The position numbers were made by a program, and so were the translations under genes. From NCBI GenBank assembly GCA_014529385.2, contig CM043963.1, forward strand, positions 101,164,912 through 101,228,911: a stretch of DNA of 64,000 nucleotides. Reading direction: 5' to 3'. This document shows, one piece after another, positions 37,598 to 51,977 of the stretch (position 1 is the first letter of the stretch; every line of letters starts with the position of its first letter). Source of the stretch: Adiantum capillus-veneris (Eukaryota; Streptophyta; Polypodiopsida; Polypodiales; Pteridaceae). The notes under the pieces are model-generated. The model saw only the letters and a program-made list of their open reading frames with translations, did no database searches and was not told where the DNA came from.

Positions 37598-40080
37598 TCC
37601 CTTGAAAATTAGCACTCAAGTAACAACACCCGTGGGTTCAACGGAATTTAATATAAAAGGAGAGAGTTTTCCTTAAGAGAAAATTGTAGTATACATTGGA
37701 GAGGGGGAATGCAAACACACCCAAAAACACTCAAGGCTTCCTCTCTATAGCTTAAGTGGAATCACAACACCCTAATCCTCTCAAAAACCCACAAACAACC
37801 AAAATTCACTTCAATCATTGATCATCTACACACAATCAAGCACACAATCACACACAAAAGCACAACTTATTGCATTCTAATCATCGTAATTGCTTCTAGA
37901 TTCTCAACCAAGTACATAACACCTCTCTCTTCTTCTCTCTTTGCAAACACACCAATTGGCTCGGGGGGCTCAAACACAACCTACACACGCGGACATCATT
38001 GCACAAGAGAAAAGAAGAAGGGATGGGGGAGACAACACCAGAGACAATGCTGTCAAAGCTCGCTTCTTTTTCAATTCATTGGCTATGGTGGCTCATACAC
38101 ATAAAAGCTCTGTTAGAGCTCTCTCTCCTTCTCTGTCATGCTTGCAGCCTGAAAAAATAGTAGGTTACAAAAACTAAATTATCTCTCAAACGGTGCGGAA
38201 TCAACCTACGTGCATGAGGTGCAAAAATGTTTGAAATGGCTTTTTCCTTCTGTGCTGGAGGCCAGGTTTTACAAAAAACGATTTTTGCAAAAAAAATTAA
38301 AGAATGAGAATTTTTGGCCCTTCAGTCAAGTTAAGCCATACATCCACTTTCCTTTTTATCACTAACCACGTGGCCTTCAGTTGTCAACTTGCCTTGCATG
38401 TACTAAGTGGCTTTTCAAATGAAAGGAGGGCCTCTTTATTTGCAATGAGATTATGAAGGTGATTAACATTTTGAATAGGTGCATGTCATGTGTGCAAGAA
38501 TGGTGGGTGTGTAAGAATGATCAAAGTATGAACTTTTTTCCCCCAAAAAGGGGGGGACAAATTTATGATTTTTTGCCTTCCATAATCACTACATATGATC
38601 TCTGATTTGCTATAATCTACACGCCGAGCTATTTCCATATATATGTTACATGATATAGTTTTGCTCACTAGATTTTGAATTTCATTTTGGGGGGAAATTT
38701 TGAATTCATATAAACTAGCCATTTTGCCTGTTTGAATTCAAAAGTTTTCCTTTGATTGATTTCTTAATACTAGAGCTTTGACTCTCTTAAATTGCCAAAT
38801 AAAGAGCCTCCTAGACTCCATTCTCTTCCTAATGACTTAGCTCTTTAGGTACATGACAAGGTCTTGTTTGAGCAAAGGATTTTAGAGGGTAATTTATCAC
38901 ATACCACCTTTACAAATTGTTTCTTTTCTTTCAAATGAGATCGAAGGTTCACTCCCTATTGAGACAGTTATAGGCCTACAAGCTAGGGATCGGTTTGGCA
39001 CGCGTTGACAGTCCCAAGGTAAACCATATGGGCTAGTAGCTCATCGAATTTGTTTTAGCCAGTATGGTGCAAGGTTTATGAGGGTCCCTCTCACTCATAT
39101 CCCTGAGTGTCTTCAATTATCTACTTCACGTATTGGAAGATGTCATATCTGTGGACATTACTATATGAGACATATTCCACATGTGGAGAATATGAGTCTT
39201 TGGGATTGACATTGATGCCTTCTCCTTGATTATGTGTTGCGATAGAGTCCCTATGTGCTTGTCAAATTCATTTAATATACTGATCCAAGCATGTCATATT
39301 GGAAAGATTTTTAGTAGTTACAACTTGATTATGTAACAAGTATCGATAAGCAACATTAATGGATGGTTGTTTCAACTTTTCAAGCTACAATTTTGCATAT
39401 CTATTCTACCTAAAGTAAGGCTATGTCATTGCAATGAAAATGTTTCGTTATTTATAGCTATGTGTGATTTATGATCACATTCTATTATGGTTTGAATTTT
39501 TTTAGCAAGGACTACCTCTTAAGTGTTCCATCTAGCCTCTTATGGATTGCTATGGTTCACTATGGGAAGTAATTTGTTTTTTTTTCAAGACATATTCTCT
39601 CAACTTTCATTGATTCTATTAGCATAAAATAATCCATGGGAATTGGTAAGCACAAAACAATATAATTATTGAAATGCAAGCTCGGATACATTTTTCTATT
39701 GCATACATACTAGGTGTTATGGGCCCCAGTGCTGTAGCAAATGCATATTTGTAGTGGAATGCCATTGATCTTCCAACCATGCTCTCTTATAGTGCCCCCT
39801 AGTGCATGTATGCTTGACAGGTGGTAAGGTATGCCCTAGGGCCTTGTACCCATGTGGCCACCGACTCAAACCCTATCTAAGACATTCCTACAACCCTCAG
39901 CTTGACATTACTTTAGCAAAAACATATCTACAATGGCATGCAACTTCTTGCAGTTTCACTGGTTAAGAAGTTTTTTTGGCACAATAAGTGCTATCTTTTT
40001 ATGGATTTTAGGGTGGAGGACACGACTCTTTATGGGTGATATTAGGTAGATTCACTAAACTTTGAAAGTGTATTCCAACC
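37598..40080. other. No gene recognised
   Basis: AT-rich sequence with short frames only. An AATATAAAAGGAGAG TATA-like site at about 37650 could belong to an old LTR, but no partner repeat was found. Confidence 0.45.
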
Positions 40081-40082
40081 AA

Positions 40083-40850
40083 GTCCACTGCGAAAATTGT
40101 AGACTTAGCAAAGTTCTTTGTAGATAATTTGTCTAGGGATTTCCTAGACTAATTTGTGAGTGATTGTGATCCCACATTTTAACAGTCACTTCAATAAAAC
40201 AGTCTTTAAATGATCGTGGTAGTCTAAGTCCTCCAGAGATGGATGGGTAGATTGAACGTGTTAAATGGGTGCTAGATAATATGCTAAGAGAATATGTTAG
40301 CATGAAGAAATTTGATTGCAAAAATTATCTCCCTACTTTGGAATTTGTAGGATTTTCAACCTAGATCACCAATTGCGATGGGCTTGGCTACAAAGAAGAT
40401 TTAGTAAGTCAAGGAATTTATCAAGGACCAGGACCATATGGATATGCTGTAAATTTCTTGTCAAAAAGACACACATAGAAAAAATATAAGAAGCATGATG
40501 AGGAGAAATGTTGGCAACTTACTTTCATGAAAAATCATGAAGAGGTATTTTTACATGTTCTAGAACCTTCAGAAAATCTAAAAATTGATCACCCTTATCG
40601 ATACCCAAGTGAGTTACAAATCTGCCTACACACTCTTGTATTCATTTGATCTTTTTATGTGTTGTCAATCAATATTTTCTCATTGATTTCATTGAGCCTC
40701 CCACTTACCACATGATCCTAAAAATATTCTTGACTATCATGGCATAGTTCAAGGGGGAAAATATTAGTGTTCCTAAGAAGGAATACCCCAATTTTGTTTT
40801 TGAGGACAAAAACTCTTCCTTAAGGGGAAAGTAATGTCAATCCAAGGGTC
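40083..40850 (+). pseudogene. Decayed chromovirus-type gypsy integrase and 3' end
   Basis: Across frames the plus strand gives an integrase core remnant: a VSD-like segment near 40150, then IERVKWVLDNMLREYVSM (40252-40305) and YLPTLEF. These match the region around the catalytic Glu of gypsy integrases. Further on, a terminal segment (YPNFVFEDKNSSLRG near 40790) resembles the C-terminal end of chromovirus Pol. Stops and frameshifts are frequent, and the upstream RT part was not found. Confidence 0.6.
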
Positions 40851-41530
40851 CTAAAAATGAGTTAAACAGGGTTTGAGTTAGTGGCCATGCAAGTACGAGA
40901 CCCATGGCCCTACCATGTGTCAGGCATGCGTGCACAAGGGTCTTTGTGAGAGCATGATTGGAGGTCAGTGGCATTCCAGACAACTTGTAGTCTTACAATA
41001 GCATGATGCATCAACTCATAAACTTGAGAGTCCAATAACCTATAAGACCATGTTATAGAGATGCTTACAAACGTGTGCAAGCCAGCTATAATCTGCAACC
41101 ATGCTAGAATGAGTCAATCATTAACTAGACCTATCCCCTAGGTGTTGTGATGATATTTTGAGTCTCTTAACTCCCTTCCACCAACACAATATTGGCATTG
41201 ACAAAACTATGCCCTAGGCTGCTAATCCCCATATCCTACATTAATAAGTGACTTAAATCTACTAGCTTCTATGTAGAACTTTGCATAGTCACCATGCTAG
41301 GTGCTTAATGATCTTTCCCTAATCTATGTTTACCTTGATTATGTAAGAGTGATTTTTGCCATACTGGAAGGGGAGGTATGCCACTTGGCATGCGTGCACT
41401 GGTGGTAAAGCTAAGCATGGGCATGCGTGAGTTGGTGTTGATTTGCTGAAAGTATGCAGAAAAGCAGCCGCCGCAGCCACCACCTTTTATAGCAGCGTGG
41501 TACCGTTCTTAGCGTGCAGAAAAGCAAGCA

Positions 41531-42500
<970 letters not shown>

Positions 42501-42709
42501 TTTATACTGTAGCTCAGCGCTTTTGAGGGATTGTGGTCCCGCTTGCCTCTGATCAAGCTTGCGATTAAAGTTGCGCACATGAGCCTACATTGTGCTGTCT
42601 AGATTGCAACCCTCATAGGTGCTTAGCACCAACAGTAGCTGCTCAACCGGCCAGTGATGATGCTAGGCCTAATGTCAAGTGTCAGGGTTGCAGATTATAA
42701 TCACTTCAG

Positions 42710-42761
<52 letters not shown>

Positions 42762-42802
42762 GAAAGAGGGAGTTTGCGTGCATCTTGGCTCATTCCAAGT
42801 TC

Positions 42803-42839
<37 letters not shown>

Positions 42840-42870
42840 TTTGTGTGCATCTTGGCTCATTCCAAGTTCT

Positions 42871-42902
<32 letters not shown>

Positions 42903-42905
42903 TGT
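42710..42905. repeat. (AG)n blocks alternating with a 40-bp module
   Basis: Three AG tracts (about 42714-42757, 42804-42835 and 42870-42902) alternate with copies of GTGCATCTTGGCTCATTCCA plus AGTTCTAGAG. The AG tract and the module behave as one repeating unit of about 65-85 bp. Confidence 0.92.
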
Positions 42906-42949
42906 GTGTGCAATCTGCAATCGCAAGATGCTAATATAGACAAAAAAAA

Positions 42950-43430
<481 letters not shown>

Positions 43431-44035
43431 ATTACTTTTTTGAAGTGGCCATGCTAGTCGTTTCTTAAAAAATACTGCATGCATGCTTGTTCCTTGAATC
43501 AAATGTAAGAAAGAGAAGCTAACAAACTATCGTCATTTTTTTCTTTTAATTTACTAAAAAAACTAGCCCCTCTAACACTAGAGGAAAAGCATAAGTCCCC
43601 CTTCAACACTGGAGGAGATAAAAGTGGTGGGGGAAAGGCACATTCCTTACGGTATTATAAAAAATATGGAGAATTGTGCCAACTCCACACCATACTTATG
43701 TATGGTTTTTTTTTTCCACAACACACCAGCATTCTGTGCACAATGTTTGCACAAAAAACACTAGCATTTTGCACGTGCATGTGGCTGTATTGTACGGTTT
43801 ACTGCAACAAACAATTTCATGTTGTCAATTAACGCAAAACTTCTGCATTGCCTTTTTTATTGAGAAACCATATTTCCTTGACACTCTGTCATTAGTTGGT
43901 GATTTAGTGATCAAGGCTGCTCATCTATTATGCAGTACTATGATGTTGTTGTTGAAAATCCACGGATCAATTGATTGCTAGTATATTGTTTAGCATTACC
44001 AATTTAACGTTCCACGTTTAGAGGTCGTTTTTTTG

Positions 44036-44530
44036 TACATATCAATTTAGGGTATTAAGAAGAAAACTGAGATTTTTTTTGTATACATATCAATTTAGGG
44101 TATTAAGAAGAAAACTGAATTTTACTTATGTTGTTGGATAGATGTGAAGGATTGTATGACTCTCCAAAAGCCTGATCACTTCGACATCAATCGTCCTCTC
44201 GATTGCAAATGTCGTGCTCTCCCATTCACACACTATAGTCATCATCTCATTTGTGCACGTTCCCGTCTTAAACTGTAAAATTGAGTTTACTTTTGTTGTG
44301 GGGTAAATATAGAGACCTATATGACACTGCAAAAGCCTGATCACTTCGACATCAAGTGTCTTATCGATTGCAAATGTCGTCATCTCTCATTTCTGTACGT
44401 CCGCATCTTGAACTGTAAAATTTATCACACACCAAAAGCATGATTACTTCGACACCAATCGTCCTGTCGATTGCAAATGTCGTTGTCTCCCATTCAGACA
44501 CATTGTGGTGATTGCCTCCTTTGTACACAC
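44036..44530. repeat. Repeat array upstream of the kinase frame
   Basis: ATCAATTTAGGGTATTAAGA and the following AGAAAACTGA occur twice (44041 and 44090). Then a block of at least 70 bp containing AAAAGCCTGATCACTTCGAC and CGATTGCAAATGTCGT occurs three times (from about 44166, 44331 and 44434). The spacing is uneven (165 and 103 bp). It could be a promoter or terminal region of the composite element. CGATTGCAAATCG-like cores are partly palindromic. Confidence 0.8.
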
Positions 44531-44959
44531 CCCCATTTTAAACTGTAAAGTTGCATTTAGTTATAGAATTCCATTGTTTAACTCGTCGACTGCAAAGATC
44601 GGATCTCGTACTACAACATTGTCTATCATTTTGACCCCCCCATGTCGTTGTGCCTAACTGAGCCACTTTCTGTTAGTTCCCATTGTAGGAGCACAATTCC
44701 CATTAGTTGTTACCCTTAGCACTCCATCCAATGTGAAACAGTTGCACTTCCTATTAGTTTGTACGTGGAGGGCCCGTCCTAGGTTACGAGCATGGATCTT
44801 GACCAAACATATTGCACTGTTTTATCAACTATTTGATGTCATTTACAAAATTTATTTATATACACTAATTTATTGATTTCCATTCCCTCCTCCTTGTCAA
44901 TACAACACTTGTCATTGCTGCAAGAAATCTAGCTCCCCTTTTGAGCTGTGAAGTAATAA

Positions 44960-46375
44960 ATGCTCTGGCCAATACATCATAATGTCATTTCAAGGGTTGT
45001 AGGTAAAATGCTTCCCGAACAAGTAGCACAATTGAAAAAGAGATTATACACACAATTAGTGCGTGTAGTGGATGCCCTCACATTGGACGAGATAACAACA
45101 ACCTTGTGAGATGAGCGGCGCTTGCAAGCCTTGCTCTTTGAAGTGGTCCGCTCAACAGCCTTGAAGTTTGAGGGTGCAGATATTAGTGACGTGCAGCACC
45201 TTCTCTTTAGTATTGTTGGAGACATGCCAAAATGTGCTATTGACCTACGAGCTGACTTACCAGAGGACATACAAATGGAGAAATTACAACATTGGTATAA
45301 CTGCTGGAAGGTTGAAAAGGAAAAATCCACTCGTGCAAGAAATATTGACACATAGAACACCTTCAGTAAGAAATTACGAAAGGAGATCCTTCGAGATACC
45401 AGAGGATCGATGTCTAGCTTGCACATTCAGAAAACTGTATTCAACTCATTTTGCTATGTCACCTTGGGCATTCCATTTGAGGCTATAAAACGAGGAAGGA
45501 AACTAGGATCTGGGTCATATGGAGACACTTATGAATGCAAGATCATAGGGATTTCTTTCCTTCCGTCTAACAATGTGTACTGCTGTAAGGAATTCAAAGG
45601 TCAAACAAAACAACAATTCAAATCATTCGCAATCAAGAGCAGTGTTGACCTCAATCACCGAGGTATTGTGTGTGCCCTTGCACATACAATTCAATCACCA
45701 TGGATACTTATATTTCCTTATTTCAATAGATCTTCCCTTGGCAATTTGATGGAGTGTGTGCCTACACCTTCTGGAAGCATCAGTGAAATTGTACTTGCCA
45801 TGGGTGATCAAAAACACAAAAAACCATTGAACTATGCTTCGTCTTTGATTCATGCACTAATAAAATATTTGGCATTTGCACATGACAATGGAATTATTCA
45901 CAATGACCTTCACCCTTGGAACATTATGCTAGACTTCACTAGAGAGGGAATACCAAGAGTAGGTATTATAGATTGGGGTCTTGCCCTTCAACCACCGTAT
46001 GAGAGAATACCAACAAATATTCGTAAGCCAAAAGAACATGCCAAAAGGCCTTAGCGAGCAGCTGAACTATTGAATACCAGATCTACATGCCCTTGGAGCA
46101 AATCAACCGATGTATATGCACTTGCATGGGTCATCAATCAGCTCGGTATTTTTTGCAACGAATTTTGTGTGTATTACAAACTTGACTTGATGCAAACAAG
46201 CATTGCTATCGAGGTTGAAGCCATACAGAATATAATCAACAATGCCTACCTTCTAGAGAATCCGTCTGAAAGAAAGACGCTCACTGATTTAGATAAAGAT
46301 CTGGAACATCTGCATATGCACCCCAAACAATGCTTGCGTTTCATCTCTGAAATGTGTATTTCTTTTTTTCCCTGA
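44960..46375 (+). pseudogene. Protein kinase-domain gene, three in-frame stops
   Basis: One register stays open from about 44960 to 46375 except for TGA near 45110, TAG at 45353-45355 and TAG at 46052-46054. An N-terminal helical region of about 175 codons precedes the kinase domain. From 45410 the domain shows the glycine loop GSGSYG (residues 34-38 of that frame), Lys in CCKEF (60), the catalytic loop IIHNDLHPWNIML (D166, N171) and the metal-binding DWG (188-190). After the TAG comes a RAAELL segment in the activation-loop end position, then STDVYALAWVI. HxDLHPxN and DWG depart from the usual HRDLKPxN and DFG but keep the catalytic residues. It lies just upstream of the Rep-helicase on the same strand. 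The substrate is unknown. Plant receptor-kinase features (signal peptide, membrane span) are absent. Confidence 0.8.
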
Positions 46376-46664
46376 GTCTAGAAAATTTATCGCAACTACC
46401 AAGCTCTTTTTATTTATTATAGAGATTCTATTCTTTTCTTCCAACTTGTCTCCAACATTAGCATGCCCTTCTTCAGTATTAGCTAAAAGTTCCATTATGG
46501 TTTGCAATAGTTCTTTGAACATTGATTTGTTGCCTACTTCCATTATATTCATCCCTTCTACTTTTTTTTGTTGTCCAATTTCATTATATTAGTCCCTTCT
46601 AATTTGAATCGGACTAATTTATATCTGTTGTGTTCACAGTTGCATTTAAGTGTAGGCCTTCTCA
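46376..46664 (+). other. Spacer between kinase and Rep-helicase
   Basis: AT-rich, with no ORF. A TTCACAG near 46633 could be a splice acceptor for an intron-containing leader of the Rep frame, but no donor was fixed. Confidence 0.4.
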
Positions 46665-49600
46665 ATGGCAATCGCTACTACGCTACGTGCTACCCACAAA
46701 AGACGCCGGGAATACGCCACTTTTCAAACTATGAATAGACAAAAAGTCCTACTTTGTCCTGTTGCTTCTTCATGGTTTAGTGTGTAGCATATTTATGAGG
46801 CTTGGCAAGAGGAATGCAACATCACAGCTCACAACATTTCCATCTGCGGAAGGTGTGGCATGTGCAATCTATCAAAAAAAGATACCCAAAACGATGGTCT
46901 TAACACCACACGCACGAAGCTAGCAAACGCAACCTTATTGAAAACAACTACAATGCGTAATCTCAAAGTGAATTGGACTTGCTGTTCTGCTTGCCTGAAA
47001 AGTTCAAGAGTAAGCAGCATTGTCATCTTGCAACCCGACTATATACAAGCCATCCTAAATACAAATCAACTAATTGTGCAACTCCTTAGCATCATCGATG
47101 TCACAATCAGCGTCACAAAAACAGCAACTGCGATTGCAAAAGGTCTGCTTGATAGAAGGTCGCTACTCGACAATCCACTAATCTGCATGTCTCGGCCAAC
47201 TTCGTTACTTGCAAACACGCCACTAGCAACAGTGCTAGCATACAACATAAAGAATAATCCAATTCTCAAGAAGTACTGGTGCATCGCTGAGCAGCCAAAC
47301 AAAAGGACATCTATTTGTATTCTATCAGCATCAACTATACATAATATCGTAAGGGACCACTTAGAGAACAATCCATTTGAGCTTATGCAACAAGCAGAAG
47401 CACAATGTGAAATTAACATATTGCAAAATTTGTTCAGCACAACAAAGAGAACTGCATTTACTTAAAGACAAACACGAGCTTGGTTCCATACAAATACATG
47501 ATACCGCTTATCTAAGCAAGCGGACAGTTAGCTTTCAATACAATGGACTTCCGTCTCATGAATCTGAAGTGCAGGAGATTGCATTAGAATCAGAGATATT
47601 CCCTTTCCTCTTTCCTGTGGAAAGAGGAAACTACCAAGGAGAATTCGACTTTAGTGAATACATTAGAATGAAAATCGAAACTTCCTTCTCTGTGTACACA
47701 TTGTACAAGCCATATTTGCTCATGATGTACCAATTGAAACAAGCTATCATGATTGCAAAATCCACAAATAGTAATTTTTGCAAAGGGATAGTGATATCTA
47801 CAAACGAGCACACACCGCGGCATCTACACACGATACAATCTCCTAGCCACAATGCCAGGTACTCCACCATGGCATCGACGAAACTTGAGAGACCTCACAA
47901 CCAAGACTTCAAGTGGAACGATTGCCCTGTAGAGTGTGCAACACTGTTTCACCTTTGCTTGCACGCTTTCCTGAATAAATACATCATCAATGGAAGTAGC
48001 ATACTTGGCCATGTAGAGCATCACATGGTGCGCTACGAAGTGCAAAATCGAGGCTCACCGCATACACATGTCATATTGTGGATCTCTAACAAAGATTTGT
48101 GCCGAGTTACAAACGAGATTGCTGCATACATACCAGCAGAATCACAAGATATCTTCACCACCAAGCTGCGGACCCTCGTTACCACAAAACAGATACACAA
48201 ATGCAAAGACTCTTGCAGAGTTATGGGATCAGCTAGAGTGTGTGAATACCGCTTCCCGTTTGAACCACAATACAGGACGACTTCAACTATGGATGCATGT
48301 ACCGCTAGATGGCTTTACTACCGTTCTGGGTATGACCATCGAAATGTTGTCCCGTACCATCCCACAATCTTGCTCCTATAAAAGGCACACATGAATATTC
48401 AAAGAGTCACAAATTCATCTATATTGTATTACCTTCTCAAATATGCAATGAAACCAGAACCCCTTGGAAAACTGAACCTCTCCACAGATGATGCAGCAAG
48501 GCTTGGACTTCACGGCTTGGACAAAGCAAAGCTTCAACTAATTGCAGCCTCTGTATTATCAAAGCCAATATCTGCAACAAAGGCAGCAATCAATTGTTTG
48601 AAGATTCCAATCATCACAAGTAGTGAACGGGTTGAATACATCTACTCCTCTCCACCATCACTATGGCAAAGGTTGCTATCTCGTAGCCAGACTATAGTCA
48701 TGCATCCAATTGATTTATATTGTGCAAGGCCCCTTCATTTTTAAAAGATTACATTCTATGACTACCACAGAAGATACAAAATTCTAAAACCACACGAACA
48801 TACTCCTGTAGTGAGTTTTTGTGATGCGTACAACAACAGCATCATAGAGAAACAATGCCTCGTCAGATTTACAGAGTATGATCTTGGCCATCAAACAAAG
48901 GGATTCTTCTTCAATGTCTTGTTGCAAAAACTTCTCTTTAGGAATGAGATGGAACTTCTATCACCAACCAACACACCCTCTTCTTACTTCCTGGAGTGCA
49001 AAATCCGTCGAATGATTCTTGATGATGAAGACTTGGAGATGTACATAAATGAGCACACCCAACGCAATATGCTCGTCTCTGAAAATACAGGACACTTTAA
49101 ACCTCATAAAACAAAAGCTCATCCTCAATCGTGAAGATCCACTCACTTGTACAGTGAATGACACAGTTGAACCAGGAGTATCTCAAAGTCGTGCTAGAAT
49201 GTTGAAGCTACTGCAAGAGTTCGCTGAAACCAACAATGCAGTTCTGATCTCTCAACGGCAAGAAATCTTCGATCGTATATCAGGCCTAAGTAATGGCCTC
49301 CATGTCATTACAGGCATTCCAGAATGTGAACAAACATTCCTCATAAGATTCTTCACCTCAAGCTTCATAAAAAATAATAAGACCGTTATCCTGACTGCAT
49401 CAACCGGAGCAGCGGCTGCTCGCCTTAGCAGCTTTGCAACTACAGTCCACTATCAATTCACGATTCCTTGTTCCAAACAGCATTTTCCATAAGCAATTCA
49501 TCCCACAGATGAAAGATTTGTCGATATACATGGTGTCAACATCATTATCATAGACGAGATATCAATGCTAACGAGTATAATCTTCAATATGGTCGTTCGC

Positions 49601-50674
49601 CACATAGTTAACATCAGCAACTCTTGACCCATTCAGTCAGAAGCTCATCTTGCTTTTTGGGGATTTGGCGCAACTTCCTCCAGCCTGCCATCACAGGAGC
49701 CATTATGCCATGTTTGCAACATACAAAACTCAGCTTACATCGCTGCAGCCACTACCACAACATGACCTTCTCAGTTCACCATACTGCAGACCCCGCTTAC
49801 GTCCAATTCTTGGATACGATCCGTGTCAAGCAACCAACAGAACAACAAATAGCAGAAACGCTTTCACAATGTGTAATTAATGAAGCTGAACTCCTACGAG
49901 TAATTGATGATGCTACTACATTGATATGTACTCATAGGGAGGACGTATATAAGTACAACAACTTCATTCTGCAAAAGTCCTTCTCGGCATCCGATATTTT
50001 TGCCATTCCACTAAAGACCAATGCTCTTGACGAACCATTACTGCAGGAATGTGGCTCCAAGACAAGGCATTCCATGAGATGGACAATATTGCAATTAGGG
50101 CTAGATATATGATTACAGAAGACATTAACTTGGCTATGGGTGCCGCAAATGGCTCCACTTGCGGTACACTTTCCATTCATACGACTATACCGGTCAAATT
50201 GCTGCTATAGAAGTAATATTACTTTCCACTAATACCACCATGACAATACGAAGGACTAAACATACTACAAAAGCAATCAATTGCAAATGGTTCCACAAAA
50301 GCACATTCCCTTTGTCACTCGCGTACGCAATCATTGGACACAAATCTCAAGGAGCTACGATATCAAAGAAATCCATCCTCATTATAAAACAAGCTTTCGC
50401 CCCAGGATTGGCATACATCATGTTCTCTCGGGTGACAGAAAGACGTCATCTCAAAATATTGAACATCCCAACCCCAAGGATGTTCTGGCCGGCCAGTAGA
50501 ACACTTCCCCAATGGTTAGACATTTCCTCGCTTATTTTCACAAACAAGTCCTCTAACTCTTTCTGTCTTTCATCTCGTAAGGTGCATGGACTACACAATC
50601 AATTCTTTGACGACAGTTTTCTTGACTACAAATTTCCTTCATATCAAGTAACAACCTCCAACATCTCCTCATGA
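46665..50674 (+). pseudogene. Helitron-type Rep plus PIF1-like helicase (degenerate)
   Basis: ATG at 46665. The frame meets TAG at 46785, continues to 47465, shifts near 47435, runs in one register to 49134 with TAA at 48379 and 48742, then shifts again near 49.09, 49.49 and 49.6 kb and around 50.1 kb. In order: Cys-rich pairs CGRCGMC and CCSAC (46.85-46.99 kb); the Rep motif RGSPHTHVILW (H-x-H near 48061); a Cys/His patch; and YYLLKYAMK near 48427 in the place of the two-tyrosine motif. The helicase follows: motif I reads ITGIPECEQTFLI (about 49307), where G-x-GK[ST] is expected, so ATP binding is probably lost. ASTGAAAARL, the Walker B DEISML, FGDLAQLPPA and GHKSQGAT (about 50337) follow. 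This order is diagnostic of Helitron RepHel proteins. No OTU or APE endonuclease part is seen. The frame ends at TGA 50672, overlapping the next gene. Confidence 0.85.
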
Positions 50675-51977
50675 ACACCGATCAGGTAACCATTCCTTGA
50701 ATTAATCTATTTTGTAGCTACATTTTATGCCATTCAATATGTAGAAAACTCAACCATCATATTTCTCTTTCTCTATCATTCAGATATTTGATAAATTCAT
50801 CAACATCGCAGCTACCTCAAAACCAAAAAAAAATTATTCTGTATACCCATCTTCAAATCAAATGCGACTAGCAAATATGGATGGCGAGGCCCCGAGTGCA
50901 TTCATTGAAGGGTTCCGCATGACTCATCTCCTCCACTCATACATCAATAAACGCAGCAATCGAAACAAAGAATATAGAAATAACGAGCTAAAGTTGACAA
51001 CAGGTACTTCGAGTTCTTCATATTCTTGTATTGCAAACACTGAACATTAACAAATTTGGTTACTTCTACAACATCTATTTTTTTTTTCTACACGGTTACA
51101 AAAAGAGATACTGTTATCATTGGGCATTGACTTTGATGAGTCAAACAAACTATTGCAAGACACAGAAGCCCAAGAAATACTGAACACAAAGACTGTTGGA
51201 ATCACCACCTATGCAATCGAGATACTGCACTACGGTTACAAAATTGCCCTTGACAAATTGTTTGTTCTCTACAAGAATACAGCAAGCCATGCACTTTCCA
51301 ACATGGTCAAAGAGTTTGGGAACGAATTCAGAGGGAACGAGAGAGCAATCTTAATTGATGAGAAATTCACATGGCATTTTACTAGAGACCTTTTTGATGC
51401 CCGGTTTCGTGAGACAACTGATCTATTTCGAAAGCTTGAACCGCTATATGGTAACCATATGCACCCCTTATAGAATATAATTATCTGATTATTATATGAT
51501 TACATACTAATTGAGCACATCACTTCAGTGCAGAACATCGACAACGAAACCAACAAGGAGATCCCCAACAACATAACAACTTCACAAGAGGAAGCAGCAC
51601 GTTCTGACGCTACTCCAACTCCTAAAAGACAACGACAGACAAAGAGAACTACATAGTTTACTTTATTAGGTGCAAAATCAATAACCGTGTTTACATAGGC
51701 ATGACATCCGATTTTGAAGCTAAGAAAAGAGCACATGACAAATCCACCAAAATGGATGAAACATGATGTGTCGTCCTTTCTCCCATTTTGTCAAAACTTC
51801 GAGTTTCATGTACTGCACAATACACACGATAAGAACACTACTATTGCACTGGAAGCACAAGAGATAATTACTCAAGATGCAACGTCCACCAAAAGATACA
51901 ATAATTTAAATGGACATCCTCCAAACTACAAGAAATACTATTATTTAAAACACAATATAGAATATAACGTACAATGA
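50671..51977 (+). pseudogene. Four-exon gene with C-terminal GIY-YIG nuclease domain
   Basis: ATG 50671 lies in ATGA with the Rep-helicase stop. Exons inferred from GT-AG sites and frame continuity: 50671-50685 (5 codons), 50784-51003, 51106-51450, then 51529 to about 51977. Intron 3 has a TACTAAT branch-like site before CACTTCAG. Joins keep one frame through about 230 codons. The central region (exons 2-3) matches no family I know. Exon 4 starts with a polar, basic linker (PTPKRQRQTKR), then a frameshift or TAG at about 51640-51656, then the GIY-YIG module: VYFIRCKINNRVYIGMTSDF, with Arg/Lys and His beyond. Another shift near 51760 leads to the C-terminal half with ALEAQEIITQ (Glu) and KRYNNLNG (Asn). 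The GIY tripeptide is changed to VYF but YIG, Glu and Asn remain. It could supply an endonuclease to the element. With two shifts it is probably inactive here. Confidence 0.68.

Noticed and set aside
44977..45426. 149-aa minus-strand ORF
   Set aside because: It lies antisense to the kinase frame, which has clear motifs in continuous register. It has no recognisable domain.
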